From NCBI RefSeq assembly GCF_003339845.1, contig NZ_PPTR01000014.1, positions 34,650-98,649 of the forward strand: 64,000 nt of DNA, given 5' to 3'. Source of the stretch: Gordonibacter sp. 28C (lineage in GTDB: Bacteria > Actinomycetota > Coriobacteriia > Coriobacteriales > Eggerthellaceae). A model generated the notes under the pieces. It ran no database searches, was not told the origin of the DNA, and saw nothing but the letters and a program-made list of their open reading frames with translations. Positions 43,197-51,798 of this stretch are shown piece by piece (within the stretch, counting starts at the first letter, position 1; the number at the start of each line of letters is the position of its first letter). The position numbers were made by a program, and so were the translations under genes.

Positions 43197-44216
43197 ATGC
43201 CCATCAACAAGGCGGTGCTCGCCGCCTTCAGAGCGGCCACGAGGCTCAGGCCCGACATCAAGGAGTTCTACGCGACGCAACGCGCGGCCGAGGACATGCT
43301 CGCCAAGCTCACGCTGCGCGACCCCCGCTGCCGCATCGAGGACGTGAGCGCCGTCATGCCCGACGGCTTCGAGGTGCTCTTGCGCGTGTTCACCCCACTC
43401 GACATAGACTTCTCGCTGACCTCCGGCCTCAAGGTGACCGAGGACTCCCGCGGCACCATCCTGTTCTTCCACGGCGGCGGCTGGGTCAACGGCGACGTGG
43501 ACTTCTACACCGACGCCTGCACGTCCATGGCCCTGCGCCTCGAGCGGCGCGTGGTGTCGGTGGACTACCGGCGCGCGCCCGAGCACCGCTTCCCCCAGGC
43601 TCCCGAGGATTGCTACGAGGTGACCCGGCAGCTGCTGGCGGGCGAGCTTCTGGCCGACGTCGACGCCGACCACGTGGTGCTGTTCGGCGACAGCGCGGGC
43701 GGCAACTTGGCCGCGGTGGTGTCGCTCATGGCCCGCGACCGCGGCGAGTTCATGCCGCGCACCCAGATGCTGCTCTACCCCGTGACGTACAACGACCACG
43801 ACCCCTCCACCTCGTTCTTCGACTCGGTGCGCGCAAACGGCGAGGACTACCTGCTCTCGGCGCGCGACATCAAGGGTTACATGGAGCTGTACGCCTCGAA
43901 GCCCGAGGATCTGCACAGCCCCTACTTCGCCCCGCTGCTCGAGCCCGACCTGTCCGGCCAGCCCCGCACGCTCGTGGTCACGGCCGAGTACTGCCCCTTG
44001 CGCGACGAGGGCGAGGTCTACGCGCAGCGTCTGGCTGATGACGGCGGCGACGTGCAGTGCTATCGTGTACTCGACGCCGTGCACGGGTACCTGCTGTACC
44101 CGACGGTGTTCAACATCGTGAAGGACACGTACCGCATCATCAAGAGCTTCTTGGATGGGGACGAGCTTGCACAGGAAGGTGAGCCGGCTTGGCTCGAGAT
44201 ACTTGGTACCGCTTAG
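43197..44216 (+). CDS. Alpha/beta hydrolase of the hormone-sensitive-lipase type
   Basis: A 339-residue esterase-like protein. The oxyanion motif HGGGW (His at ~92), the nucleophile elbow GDSAG with Ser166, the acid near SEY-type VVTAEYCPLRDEG, and His296 in AVHGY give a complete catalytic triad. The N-terminal ~50 residues are extra. It is the first gene of a three-gene overlapping operon with an acyltransferase-like protein and a DUF6320 membrane protein, a set I know as a recurring actinobacterial/firmicute arrangement without an assigned pathway. ATG 43197 is preceded by GAAAGGACGGCAG; upstream frame is not supported. Confidence 0.9.
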   Translation: MPINKAVLAAFRAATRLRPDIKEFYATQRAAEDMLAKLTLRDPRCRIEDVSAVMPDGFEVLLRVFTPLDIDFSLTSGLKVTEDSRGTILFFHGGGWVNGDVDFYTDACTSMALRLERRVVSVDYRRAPEHRFPQAPEDCYEVTRQLLAGELLADVDADHVVLFGDSAGGNLAAVVSLMARDRGEFMPRTQMLLYPVTYNDHDPSTSFFDSVRANGEDYLLSARDIKGYMELYASKPEDLHSPYFAPLLEPDLSGQPRTLVVTAEYCPLRDEGEVYAQRLADDGGDVQCYRVLDAVHGYLLYPTVFNIVKDTYRIIKSFLDGDELAQEGEPAWLEILGTA

Positions 44217-45679
44217 ACAACGTCGGCAAGTTCTACTCGTCGCAGGCGGGCAGCTCCGCCCAGACGGTGTTCCGCTATGCGGCCGAGCTGGTCGACGAGG
44301 TGGACGAGACCGTGCTGCAGCGCGCCCTCGACAAGACGGTGGACACGTTCCCCGGCTTCAACGTGTGCCTGCGCAGCGGCATGTTCTGGCACTATCTGGA
44401 GCAGTCCGCCAAACGACCCCTTGTGACCTGCGAGAACCTGCCGATATGCTTCGGCCTGCACGTCCACGCCAAGAGCGTGCTGTTTAGGGTGAGCTACTAC
44501 CGCAACCGCCTGAACCTGGAAGTCTCGCACATCGTGTCCGACGGGCGCGGGACCTTGAACTTCTTCAAGGCGTTGCTCTACGCCTACCTGCAGGAACGCT
44601 ACGACGTCGACGGCATCTTGCCGGAATACGACGGCTCCGACCACCAGAAGTCCGAGAACAGCTTCGACAAGTACTACGAGCGGGACAAGGCCGCCTCCAC
44701 CCGCGCGCCCAAGGTGTACCGCATCTCCGGCTGGCGCGACGTGGCCGACCCCACGTTCATGGAGTACCACCTACCCGTGCGCTCCATGCTCGATCTGGCG
44801 CGCTCCCACGGCGTGAGCCTCACGTCGCTCGTCATCGCCGCGGTCATGTGCTCCATCCGCGACGAGATGCCCCGGCGCGAGCGTCACCGGGCCATCCGCA
44901 TCGACATACCCGTGGACCTGCGGCAGTTCTTCAAGTCCACCACTACCAAGAACTTCTTCGGGCTGGCGTTCGTGTCCTACGTGCCCGGCGACGAGGACGA
45001 ACCCGTGGAACAGGTGGCCGAGCAGGTGCAGGAGCAGCTCAAAACAGCCACACTGCTCGAAAACCTCAAACCCCGCATGAACCGCATGATCGCGCTGGAG
45101 AAGAACCCTCTTCTGCGTCTGGCGCCGCTGTTCGTGAAGGACGCCATCCTCGAGCTCGTCAGCCGTTTGACCGCGCGCGAGACCACCACCACCGTCTCGA
45201 ACCTCGGACGCATCCAGATAGACGAGCGGCTGGCCCCCTATGTTCGCAGCGTCAACCTGCTCACCTCCACCACCGGCATCAACTTCCTGCTCTGCTCGTT
45301 CGGCGACGACTTGTGCGTGGGCATCTCCACGGCGTATTCGAACCCCGACGTCGTCAAGAACTTCTGCCGGTACTTCTCGTCCCAAGGCATCGAGGGGTAC
45401 GTCAACATCAACAAAACGCGCGAGGAGGTTGCCGAAGACCTGCGCGAGACCAAGTTCGAGACGTCGGTCAAACGCCTGGGCGGCCAAGCGCCCGCGCACG
45501 GCGGGACAGCGGAGCAGACCGAGCGGCAAACGGGAGCGGACAAACCCGGACGAGCCGAGAGGGAGGCGGAGACGGGCGGACGCGATGAAAGCCGTGCCGA
45601 ATCGAAGAAGTCCGAGCGCGCCGAGAGGAAAGCCGCCCGGGCGAGGGCGGCGGCGGACAAGAAGGAGGCCCGGCGATGA
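44189..45679 (+). CDS. Condensation/alcohol-acyltransferase-like protein
   Basis: A 496-residue protein with the chloramphenicol acetyltransferase/condensation fold. The catalytic HxxxD motif is His114-Ile-Val-Ser-Asp118 (VSHIVSDGRG), and RIDIPVDLRQFF with TVSNLGRI corresponds to the DFGWG-region tunnel of such enzymes. It probably transfers an acyl group to an alcohol or amine, perhaps in a cell-envelope lipid. The C-terminal ~70 residues are low-complexity and rich in Lys, Arg, Glu and Ala. The start is TTG at 44189 with AGGAAGG nine nt upstream; it overlaps the hydrolase by 28 bp. Confidence 0.8.
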   Translation: MARDTWYRLDNVGKFYSSQAGSSAQTVFRYAAELVDEVDETVLQRALDKTVDTFPGFNVCLRSGMFWHYLEQSAKRPLVTCENLPICFGLHVHAKSVLFRVSYYRNRLNLEVSHIVSDGRGTLNFFKALLYAYLQERYDVDGILPEYDGSDHQKSENSFDKYYERDKAASTRAPKVYRISGWRDVADPTFMEYHLPVRSMLDLARSHGVSLTSLVIAAVMCSIRDEMPRRERHRAIRIDIPVDLRQFFKSTTTKNFFGLAFVSYVPGDEDEPVEQVAEQVQEQLKTATLLENLKPRMNRMIALEKNPLLRLAPLFVKDAILELVSRLTARETTTTVSNLGRIQIDERLAPYVRSVNLLTSTTGINFLLCSFGDDLCVGISTAYSNPDVVKNFCRYFSSQGIEGYVNINKTREEVAEDLRETKFETSVKRLGGQAPAHGGTAEQTERQTGADKPGRAEREAETGGRDESRAESKKSERAERKAARARAAADKKEARR

Positions 45680-46332
45680 GGCGATGCGACAAGTGCGGCG
45701 TCGGGTTCGCCGGCGACCTCGACCGCTGCCCGCTCTGCCAAGCCGAGCTCACGGGCCAGGCGGAGCCCTCGGCGTTTCCCAAGAACGAGGTGCGCAAGTC
45801 GGGTGCCATGGCGCTGAGGGTGCTGGCGTTCGCCACCGGGGCGTGCCTGCTGGCCATGCTGTTTCTGGGGCAGTTCGTGTCCCTGCCGGGCGACATCGTG
45901 CTCACGGTGTGTCTGGGCCTGGTGGTGAACTACCTGTTCGTGCGCAACATCCTCGTGCATACCCCGGATTTTTTGCGCGTGGTCGTGCGCTACTTCCTCA
46001 TACTGCTGGCCATCGCGGCCCTGTGGTACCTCATCACGCGCAACCCGGTGGTGACCACGTTCGTCATACCCGGCATCTGCCTGCTGGCGCTCGTGTTCGA
46101 CGCCGTGCTCGTGGCGGTGTTCCGCGGCACGTTCGTGTCGGGCTACGCGAAGTACCTGCTGTTCGACGTGGTGCTGGGACTGATCCCCCTCGCGCTCGTG
46201 GCGTTGGGCCTGACCACCTGGGACGTGCTCGCCAACGTGAGCGCACTCGTGTCCAGCGTGTTCCTGCTGGCGCTTATCGTGTTCACCCGCAAGCAGCTGG
46301 CCGCCGAGGTGCGCAAGCTGTTCTCAGCGTGA
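45676..46332 (+). CDS. DUF6320 zinc-ribbon membrane protein
   Basis: A 218-residue protein. A four-cysteine zinc ribbon at the N-terminus (Cys4, Cys7, Cys18, Cys21) is followed by six hydrophobic segments from about residue 46 to 205, in a DUF6320-type layout. The cytosolic ribbon and polytopic body suggest a membrane component of the pathway formed with the hydrolase and acyltransferase; no activity is known. The start overlaps the acyltransferase stop (ATGA). Confidence 0.8.
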   Translation: MRRCDKCGVGFAGDLDRCPLCQAELTGQAEPSAFPKNEVRKSGAMALRVLAFATGACLLAMLFLGQFVSLPGDIVLTVCLGLVVNYLFVRNILVHTPDFLRVVVRYFLILLAIAALWYLITRNPVVTTFVIPGICLLALVFDAVLVAVFRGTFVSGYAKYLLFDVVLGLIPLALVALGLTTWDVLANVSALVSSVFLLALIVFTRKQLAAEVRKLFSA

Positions 46333-46841
46333 CGACCACGGGAAACGCCGACAGGCGCGAGGCGAACCGCCGGTTTGACGGAGGCTGCCATAACCAACCC
46401 GGTCGCCTCGCCGCGAGCACACCGGGTAAACCGTTTCGCCGCTTCGCACAAGCCGGCGAAACGTGGTCGTTCGCACTCGCATACCGGCATTATCTCGTCC
46501 AAATGTCGCGCGCCCCCGCCCGACCCATCCCAACATCGCTCCGCCCGGCCTTCGTACCGCCTCCGGCACCCCGTCCCAGCCAACTTGGCACAGTAATGGC
46601 AGATTCTTTGCATCCAACCTGCTTTCTAGAGGGATACGCTTTTCGCCCAAGATTCGCGATCAGGGGAAACCCCGAAGAGGGCAGAAAGAAGCGCATCGTC
46701 GGCGTGCTTTCGCCTCCAAACTTGCAGAGAATCTGTAATTACTGTGCCACGGACCCCTGGCGCGACGCCGCGAGGTCCCGCCGAGGACGCGGACCTCGTT
46801 TCAGCGCCGCAAGCGACTCGTGCGCGACTGCGCGCGGCCGT
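46333..46841. other. Intergenic region holding palindromic element B
   Basis: About 510 bp. 46333-46584 contains no supported gene (open frames here are non-conserved). Element B occupies 46585-46749. Confidence 0.6.
46585..46749. repeat. Palindromic intergenic element B
   Basis: A 165-bp copy of the element at 30047. Left end TTGGCACAGTAATGGCAGAT (46585-46604); right end its inverse, TGCAGAGAATC (46724-46734) to ACTGTGCCA (46741-46749). The central core reads TTCGCGATCAGGGGAAA (46653-46669). Confidence 0.78.
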
Positions 46842-47855
46842 TTACTCGTACCCCACCGGCAACCCCAGCTGTCTCCTGAGCTTCAGCTTGCGAGCATGGT
46901 AGTTCGTGGCGCGAATCTGCGAGTGCTTCCCCAGATGCCGTCTCAACGTGTACGCTATCGTCTCGGTCGCAGCGAAACTGTCCAGCTCGTCGTTCGTGAC
47001 GCCCACCACGGTCCAGCCCATGGACATCAGGGCGTTCGTCCTTCTCGAGTCCGCAATGCGGACGAGCTCCCCCTCGTGGCACTCCTTGCTCTGGTACTCC
47101 ACATCCAGCTTGTTTTCGGGCCAGCAAAGATCGGCACGAAAGGACCTCTTCCCGGAAATCGCCCGCGCGGCCCTGCTCGCCTTCACTTCGTAGTTCATAT
47201 GGGGGATTCCCAGACCGTAGCCCCCGTGCCTGTGCGGCAGCCCGAGGACGAGAGCCTGCTTCGTCTCGCGCGCCGAAGCGGAGCCGTCGACAAGATAGCG
47301 GACGATGCGGGCGACCTTGCGGGCGCCGTAAACCGAAGGGTTCAGCGCCACGTAGTCTCCGAGTTCCCGCACGGAAGCAAGCGGAACCACGTCGTAGGCG
47401 GACGAGGGACCCGTACGCTTGGTCTGGTACGTTCCGCATAATTCGTAGCCCAGCTCGAGCAGGGCAACCGCGCTTTTCTCCCGAGTCGCCTCGTGCGCAA
47501 AGGCGAGGGCCGGCACGCTGGCGAACACGCCGTCCTCCAGCTGATAGAACGACGCACCCAAAAGGGACGCGGTGCAGGCATGCCACCGGCAAGTCCGCGA
47601 GGCCCGGTGCCGCACGGCGCCCCCGACAAGGACGTGCCAGGGGCCTTCAATGGCAAGCCCCGGGTAGGCGGCCTCCAGACGACCGACCGCAGCTTCGACC
47701 TCGTCTGCGGACGGCGCGCAGTCGGGCAGAACGCAAGACCTCCCCTTCACCGGAAGAAGCGCCGCAGGTTGAACCTGGCGCAGTATCCGCAAAGCCGTTT
47801 CGTACCCGAAGAATATGCGCGGACCCTCGTTCGCGCGCGAGATGGAAGCAGGCAT
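46842..47855 (-). CDS. Vsr/DUF559-type endonuclease-like protein
   Basis: A 337-residue protein. The N-terminal two thirds resemble AbiEi-like and DUF559-family hypothetical proteins of Coriobacteriia (a substrate-like segment VPLASVRELGDYVALNPS, then a helical VARIVRYLVDGSASARETKQ). The C-terminal third has a very-short-patch-repair-like nuclease core: FRADLCWPENKLDVEYQSKE followed by His, with Asp-x-x-Trp and Lys-x-x-x-Glu as candidate metal residues, then TNALMSMGWTVVGVTNDEL. Lone genes of this kind are often present in many copies per genome; role unknown. GGGGAGG precedes the ATG. It is bracketed by palindromic elements B and C. Confidence 0.75.
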   Translation of the reverse strand: MPASISRANEGPRIFFGYETALRILRQVQPAALLPVKGRSCVLPDCAPSADEVEAAVGRLEAAYPGLAIEGPWHVLVGGAVRHRASRTCRWHACTASLLGASFYQLEDGVFASVPALAFAHEATREKSAVALLELGYELCGTYQTKRTGPSSAYDVVPLASVRELGDYVALNPSVYGARKVARIVRYLVDGSASARETKQALVLGLPHRHGGYGLGIPHMNYEVKASRAARAISGKRSFRADLCWPENKLDVEYQSKECHEGELVRIADSRRTNALMSMGWTVVGVTNDELDSFAATETIAYTLRRHLGKHSQIRATNYHARKLKLRRQLGLPVGYE

Positions 47856-48244
47856 GGAACCTCCCCTGCAAGCCCGTTGCTCAGAGGATCTTGCAAGCGT
47901 GGTAGGGGAAGCGAGGGCACCGTTTCCGCAATGGGCTGCTTCGCCGGGCGAAGAGCGCCTGCACTGGCTCTTTGATAGCGCTATTCTAGCAGCAAGATGC
48001 GACGCGCGGCACGAAAATCACCGATCCTCTGCGTCGAAGCGTCTTCGAGAAGGGTCAAGCGTCATTCGCATCTTTCGCGATCTGGGAAAACGTCGGGAAG
48101 AGATGCCGTTCGCACGTTTTCCTACGAGTCCTTCCCGCCAAACCTGCAGGGAATCGGTGATTTCCGTGCCGACTGCAGTACGAACGCGAGCACCCCGCTT
48201 CGCTCGGTATGCGAAAACGAGCGTCCGTGCTCTCCCTGTTCCGC
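47856..48244. other. Intergenic region holding palindromic element C
   Basis: About 390 bp between the endonuclease-like gene and the response-regulator gene. Element C fills 48007-48171; the rest shows no gene. Confidence 0.6.
48007..48171. repeat. Palindromic intergenic element C
   Basis: A 165-bp, more diverged copy. Left end CGGCACGAAAATCACCGATC (48007-48026) is inverted at the right end (GATCGG-type GAATCGGTGATTTCCGTGCC, 48151-48170). Core TTTCGCGATCTGGGAAAACG at 48073-48092. Confidence 0.75.
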
Positions 48245-48250
48245 TACAAT
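48245..48250 (+). promoter_or_regulatory. -10 box giving a probably leaderless response-regulator mRNA
   Basis: TACAAT lies only 6 bp before the ATG at 48257, and no ribosome-binding sequence is present. Transcription would start at or next to the start codon. Confidence 0.5.
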
Positions 48251-48256
48251 AGCCAT

Positions 48257-48961
48257 ATGGAAGACAACGCGCGCATCCTCGTCATCGAGGACGACATCGA
48301 CATCAACGACGTGATGGCCACCTCGCTTCGGAAGGCGGGCTACGCATGCGAGCAGGCGTTCTCGGGAAGCGAGGCCCGTTTGCTGCTGAAGGCGGCGGCC
48401 TTGGAGGGCGAAGCGCCTTTCGACCTCGTCATCACCGACCTCATGCTGCCGGGCGCGTCCGGCGAGGACCTCGTTCGCGAGATCCGCAACCGCAGCGACG
48501 CGCCCATCATCGTCGTGTCGGCCCGCACCGGCACGAACGACAAAGTGGAGCTGCTGAAGCTGGGTGCCGACGACTACCTGGCCAAACCCTTCGATCTGGA
48601 CGAGCTGCATGCACGCATCGCCGTGCAGTTGCGCCACGCCGCCCGCGGCGCCGGCCGCAGCAGCGCCACGCTGCGCTTCAAAGAGTGGGTGCTCGACACC
48701 GAGGCGCGCACCCTCGTCGTCGCCGGCGCGCCGGTGAAGCTCACGCGCCTGGAGTACGACATCGTCGAGACGCTGGTGCGCCGGCCCAAGAAGGTGTTCA
48801 CGAAACAGGACCTGTTCAGGGCGGCCTGGAACGAGGAATGCTTCGTGGAGGAGAAGGCCGTGAACGTGCACATCAGCAACATTCGCGGCAAGCTGAAGGC
48901 CACCGGCACCGAAGGGTACATCGAGACGGTGTGGGGCATCGGATTCAAACTGGCGGACTGA
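48257..48961 (+). CDS. OmpR-family response regulator (module 1)
   Basis: A 234-residue regulator. The receiver domain has the acidic pair Asp12/Asp13, phospho-acceptor Asp61 (LVITDLMLPG) and the Lys of LAKPFD. The C-terminal winged helix shows LTRLEYDIVETLVRRPKKVF, then AVNVHISNIRGKLKA and VWGIGFKL. It opens a module with an ABC ATPase, permease and histidine kinase, the layout of peptide-antibiotic sensing and detoxification systems. It is paralogous to the regulator at 62458 and probably binds the CTTTAC-type motif at 48987. Confidence 0.93.
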   Translation: MEDNARILVIEDDIDINDVMATSLRKAGYACEQAFSGSEARLLLKAAALEGEAPFDLVITDLMLPGASGEDLVREIRNRSDAPIIVVSARTGTNDKVELLKLGADDYLAKPFDLDELHARIAVQLRHAARGAGRSSATLRFKEWVLDTEARTLVVAGAPVKLTRLEYDIVETLVRRPKKVFTKQDLFRAAWNEECFVEEKAVNVHISNIRGKLKATGTEGYIETVWGIGFKLAD

Positions 48962-48986
48962 TGAGCGGACCGGCAGCTCCAGCGAT

Positions 48987-49010
48987 CTTTACCCTTTCTT
49001 AACCATTTCC
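48987..49010 (+). promoter_or_regulatory. Candidate response-regulator binding site, module 1
   Basis: CTTTACCCTTTC followed by TTAACCATTTCC: direct-repeat-like halves typical of OmpR-family sites, between the regulator stop and the ABC gene. Module 2 carries CTTTACGCTTTC plus CTTAGCCTTTCTTG at the matching place (62216-62245, minus strand). Confidence 0.55.
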
Positions 49011-49082
49011 GAGCGGATTGCTGAACATCTTTTCCGTATCGTGGTGGACGTGGGGAAAACGACGATACGGAAGGAGCGCAGC

Positions 49083-49994
49083 GTGAACGTAATCGAGACG
49101 CACGGGCTCGTGAAGACCTTCGGCGGCCGGGCGGCCGTCGACCAGTTCGACATGCACGTGAACCAAGGCGACGTCTACGGGTTCGTGGGCCGCAACGGCG
49201 CCGGCAAGACGACGGTGATGAGGATGCTCGCAGGACTTGCCGCCCCCAGCGGCGGAGAGGTGCGGGTGTTCGGAACGGAGCCGAAGGAGGCGGGCACGTC
49301 GCGACGCATCGGAACGCTCATCGAGGCGCCGGGCCTGTACGGATCCATGACCGCCTACGACAACATGATGCTGAAGGCGCTCGCGCTGGGGCTCGTCGAC
49401 CCGAAGACCAAAGTGCAGAACCTGCTGGCGTTCACCGGCTTGGGGGCTGCGGGCTCGAAGAAGACCCGGAACTTCTCCATGGGCATGAAGCAGCGCCTGG
49501 GCTTGGCGCTCGCGCTTCTGGGCGACCCCGACCTGCTGCTGCTGGACGAGCCGCTCAACGGGCTGGACCCCGAGGGAGCGCGCGAGGTGCGCCAGCTCAT
49601 CATGCACCTCAACGACCAACGCGGCATCACGGTGGTGGTGAGCTCGCACGTGCTGGAGCAGCTGGGCAAGATGGCCACGCGCTACGGCGTCATCCGCGAG
49701 GGCCGCATGGTGCGCGAGATGTCGGCTGCCGACGTCGACCAGGAGTGCAGCGACTTCCTGCGCCTCGATGCCGCGAACCCGACGCTCGCCCTGGCCGTGC
49801 TGCAGGAGCGGTTCCCCGCCCTGCGGTTCCAATCCATGCCCGACGCGTCCATCCGCATGTACGGCAGCGTGGACGCTGGCGAGATCGGCTCGACGCTGAA
49901 CGAGGCGGGCATCGCCGTTCAGGGCCTGTACGCCCACAAGCGCGACCTGGAAGAGTTTTTCGTTGAGATGATGGGGGCTGAGTACCGTGGTTAA
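49083..49994 (+). CDS. ABC transporter ATPase, bacitracin/lantibiotic type (module 1)
   Basis: A 303-residue ATPase. Walker A is GRNGAGKTT (36-44), the signature SMGMKQRLGLALALL, Walker B LLLLDEPLNGLDPEGAREV, H-loop VVVSSHVLEQLGKMATRYGV. The C-terminal ~80 residues are the regulatory extension typical of BcrA/LanF-like subunits (SAADVDQECSDFLRLD). It drives the permease at 49987, probably removing antimicrobial peptides from the membrane. The start is GTG 49083 with AAGGAG seven nt upstream; the ATG at 49041 lacks a site and would lie over the promoter. Confidence 0.9.
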   Translation: MNVIETHGLVKTFGGRAAVDQFDMHVNQGDVYGFVGRNGAGKTTVMRMLAGLAAPSGGEVRVFGTEPKEAGTSRRIGTLIEAPGLYGSMTAYDNMMLKALALGLVDPKTKVQNLLAFTGLGAAGSKKTRNFSMGMKQRLGLALALLGDPDLLLLDEPLNGLDPEGAREVRQLIMHLNDQRGITVVVSSHVLEQLGKMATRYGVIREGRMVREMSAADVDQECSDFLRLDAANPTLALAVLQERFPALRFQSMPDASIRMYGSVDAGEIGSTLNEAGIAVQGLYAHKRDLEEFFVEMMGAEYRG

Positions 49995-50868
49995 TATCAT
50001 GAGAATGGACGTGTACCGCCTCGTCCACGGCAAGTCGTTCTGGATATTCCTGGCCATCATCGTGGGCACGGCGGCACTGGCCACCGGCATGATGAGCGTC
50101 GTCACGAGCCCCGAATTCATGCAATCGATGCAGTCGGCCAGCGACGTGGCGGCCCGTTCGGGCTTCAAGCTCTCGATCACCTCCAGTCCGGGCGGCCTCG
50201 ATGCGGGCGACTACGCCGACGTGGACGCCGCGCTCGCCATGCTGTCCGGGGGCATCACGCAGATCGCCTATATCGGCAGGCTGTTTCTGAACGGTGGGGC
50301 GCTCACCGTCATGTTCGCCATCTTCCTGTCCATCTTCCTGGCGTCCGAATTCGAAACCGGCTTCAGCAAGAACGTGTTCACCGTGCAACCGAACCGCCTG
50401 GCGTTTCTCGGCGCTCGCGTCGTCGAGATCGTCGTGCTGGCCGCGGTGTTCGTCGCGGTGGCCTTGGCGGCGTCGCTCGCGTCGGCGGCCGTGTTCGGGC
50501 TCGACCTCGCCCCCACCCCCCTGCCCGACTTCCTGCTGTGGGGCGTGCTCGTGACGTTCGTGACCGCCGGATTCGGCATGCTCACGGCGCTGTTCGTATG
50601 GCTGACGCGCAAGATGGCGGTGGGCATCGTGGCGGGCGTGCTGCTGTCCACTGGCCTGGTCACGAGCATTATCCAAGGCATCCTGCTGCTGTTCCCCAAT
50701 CTGAAGCACCTCGCCGACTTCACGCTGAGCTCCTGCATGGCCTCGCTCGGCCAAGGTCTGGACGTAGCGGGCGGCCTGAGCTCGGTGCACGTGGCCGTCG
50801 TGGGGTTGGCGTTCATCGTGCTCGGCGCCGTGCTGAGCGCCGTCGCCCTTCAAAAGAAAGATATCTAG
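49987..50868 (+). CDS. ABC-2 type permease (module 1)
   Basis: A 293-residue membrane protein with six hydrophobic segments: one near the N-terminus (FWIFLAIIVGTAALATGMM), a ~70-residue outside loop, then five grouped segments, the ABC-2 pattern of lantibiotic-immunity permeases. FLASEFETGFSKNVFTVQPNR is the conserved intracellular coupling segment (E-x-x-x-G-x-x-K-N). GTG 49987 overlaps the ATPase gene by 8 bp and follows a GGGGG site; the Met at 49999 is the alternative. Confidence 0.87.
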   Translation: MVNIMRMDVYRLVHGKSFWIFLAIIVGTAALATGMMSVVTSPEFMQSMQSASDVAARSGFKLSITSSPGGLDAGDYADVDAALAMLSGGITQIAYIGRLFLNGGALTVMFAIFLSIFLASEFETGFSKNVFTVQPNRLAFLGARVVEIVVLAAVFVAVALAASLASAAVFGLDLAPTPLPDFLLWGVLVTFVTAGFGMLTALFVWLTRKMAVGIVAGVLLSTGLVTSIIQGILLLFPNLKHLADFTLSSCMASLGQGLDVAGGLSSVHVAVVGLAFIVLGAVLSAVALQKKDI

Positions 50869-50871
50869 ACT

Positions 50872-51750
50872 ATGGAAATAGCGGTCGCCCTGCTCGCCGT
50901 CGCCGTCGTCGCGCTGACGGTCCAACTCGTCCGTTCGGAACGGGAGCTGCGCGCCATCGCGCGGTTCCTGGTGGACCGCGACACGCAGAGCAACGCCCGC
51001 GTCACGGTGTCGGTGCACACACGCGGGTTCGTGCGCCTGGGGCAAGCCGTCAACCGTCAGCTGGACCGCCATCAAGGCGAGCGGATAGCGGCCGAAGAGG
51101 GCAAACGCGACCTGCGCCGCGGGCTCACCTACCTCTCGCACGACATCCGCACGCCTCTGGCCGGCGCGCAAGGCTACGCGCAACTTGTGGCCGTCGAGGA
51201 GGACGAGGCGCTGCGAGCGCGCTACCTCGACGTGGTGGGACGGCGGCTCGACGACGTGGCGAGCCTGCTCGACCAGCTGTACGCCTACGCCCAGGTGCAG
51301 GATCCCGACCATCGCATCGAGCGCGAGCCCGTGAACGTGAACGACGTGCTGGCGGAATCACTCGCATCGCTCTACACCGCGTTCAAGGAGCGCGGATGGA
51401 CACCCTCCATCGAGCTGGAAAACGAGCCACTCGTTGCCCCTTCGGATGTCGACGCGCTGGCGCGCATCTTCCGCAACCTGGCAGTGAACGCGCTGCGCTA
51501 CGGCAGCGACGCGCCGAGCATCGTGCAGAGCGGGCGCACGGTCGCGTTCTCGAACCGCGTGGCGAACCCCCAGGACGTGAACGTCGAGCGCCTGTTCGAG
51601 CGGTTCTACCAGGGCAGCGCCGCCCGCACCGGCGAGGGAAGCGGCCTGGGGCTGGCCATCGTCGAGCAGCTGGCAAAGGCGCTCGGCATAACCGTGTCCG
51701 CCCGGCTCGACGGCGACGTGCTGTCCATAGCATTGGCGTTCCCCGAGTAG
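50872..51750 (+). CDS. Sensor histidine kinase (module 1)
   Basis: A 292-residue kinase with a single N-terminal membrane segment (3-20) and no extracellular sensor, so it probably senses flux through the ABC transporter rather than a ligand. The H-box LSHDIRTPLAG has His90; the ATP domain has an N-box FRNLAVNALRYG and G2-box GEGSGLGLAIVEQLAKALG; the G1-box is degenerate. It starts 3 bp after the permease stop, in one operon with it. Confidence 0.9.
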   Translation: MEIAVALLAVAVVALTVQLVRSERELRAIARFLVDRDTQSNARVTVSVHTRGFVRLGQAVNRQLDRHQGERIAAEEGKRDLRRGLTYLSHDIRTPLAGAQGYAQLVAVEEDEALRARYLDVVGRRLDDVASLLDQLYAYAQVQDPDHRIEREPVNVNDVLAESLASLYTAFKERGWTPSIELENEPLVAPSDVDALARIFRNLAVNALRYGSDAPSIVQSGRTVAFSNRVANPQDVNVERLFERFYQGSAARTGEGSGLGLAIVEQLAKALGITVSARLDGDVLSIALAFPE

Positions 51751-51798
51751 CGCGTTTCCCCGATGCCGGATCCGGCCGCTGCAGGAAGAAGCGCCACC

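Noticed and set aside
46143..46613. Frame MQRICHYCAK... beginning in element B, with similar peptides at the other element ends
   Set aside because: The peptide similarity comes from the inverted repeat DNA itself, occurs on both strands and is not extended by conserved coding sequence.
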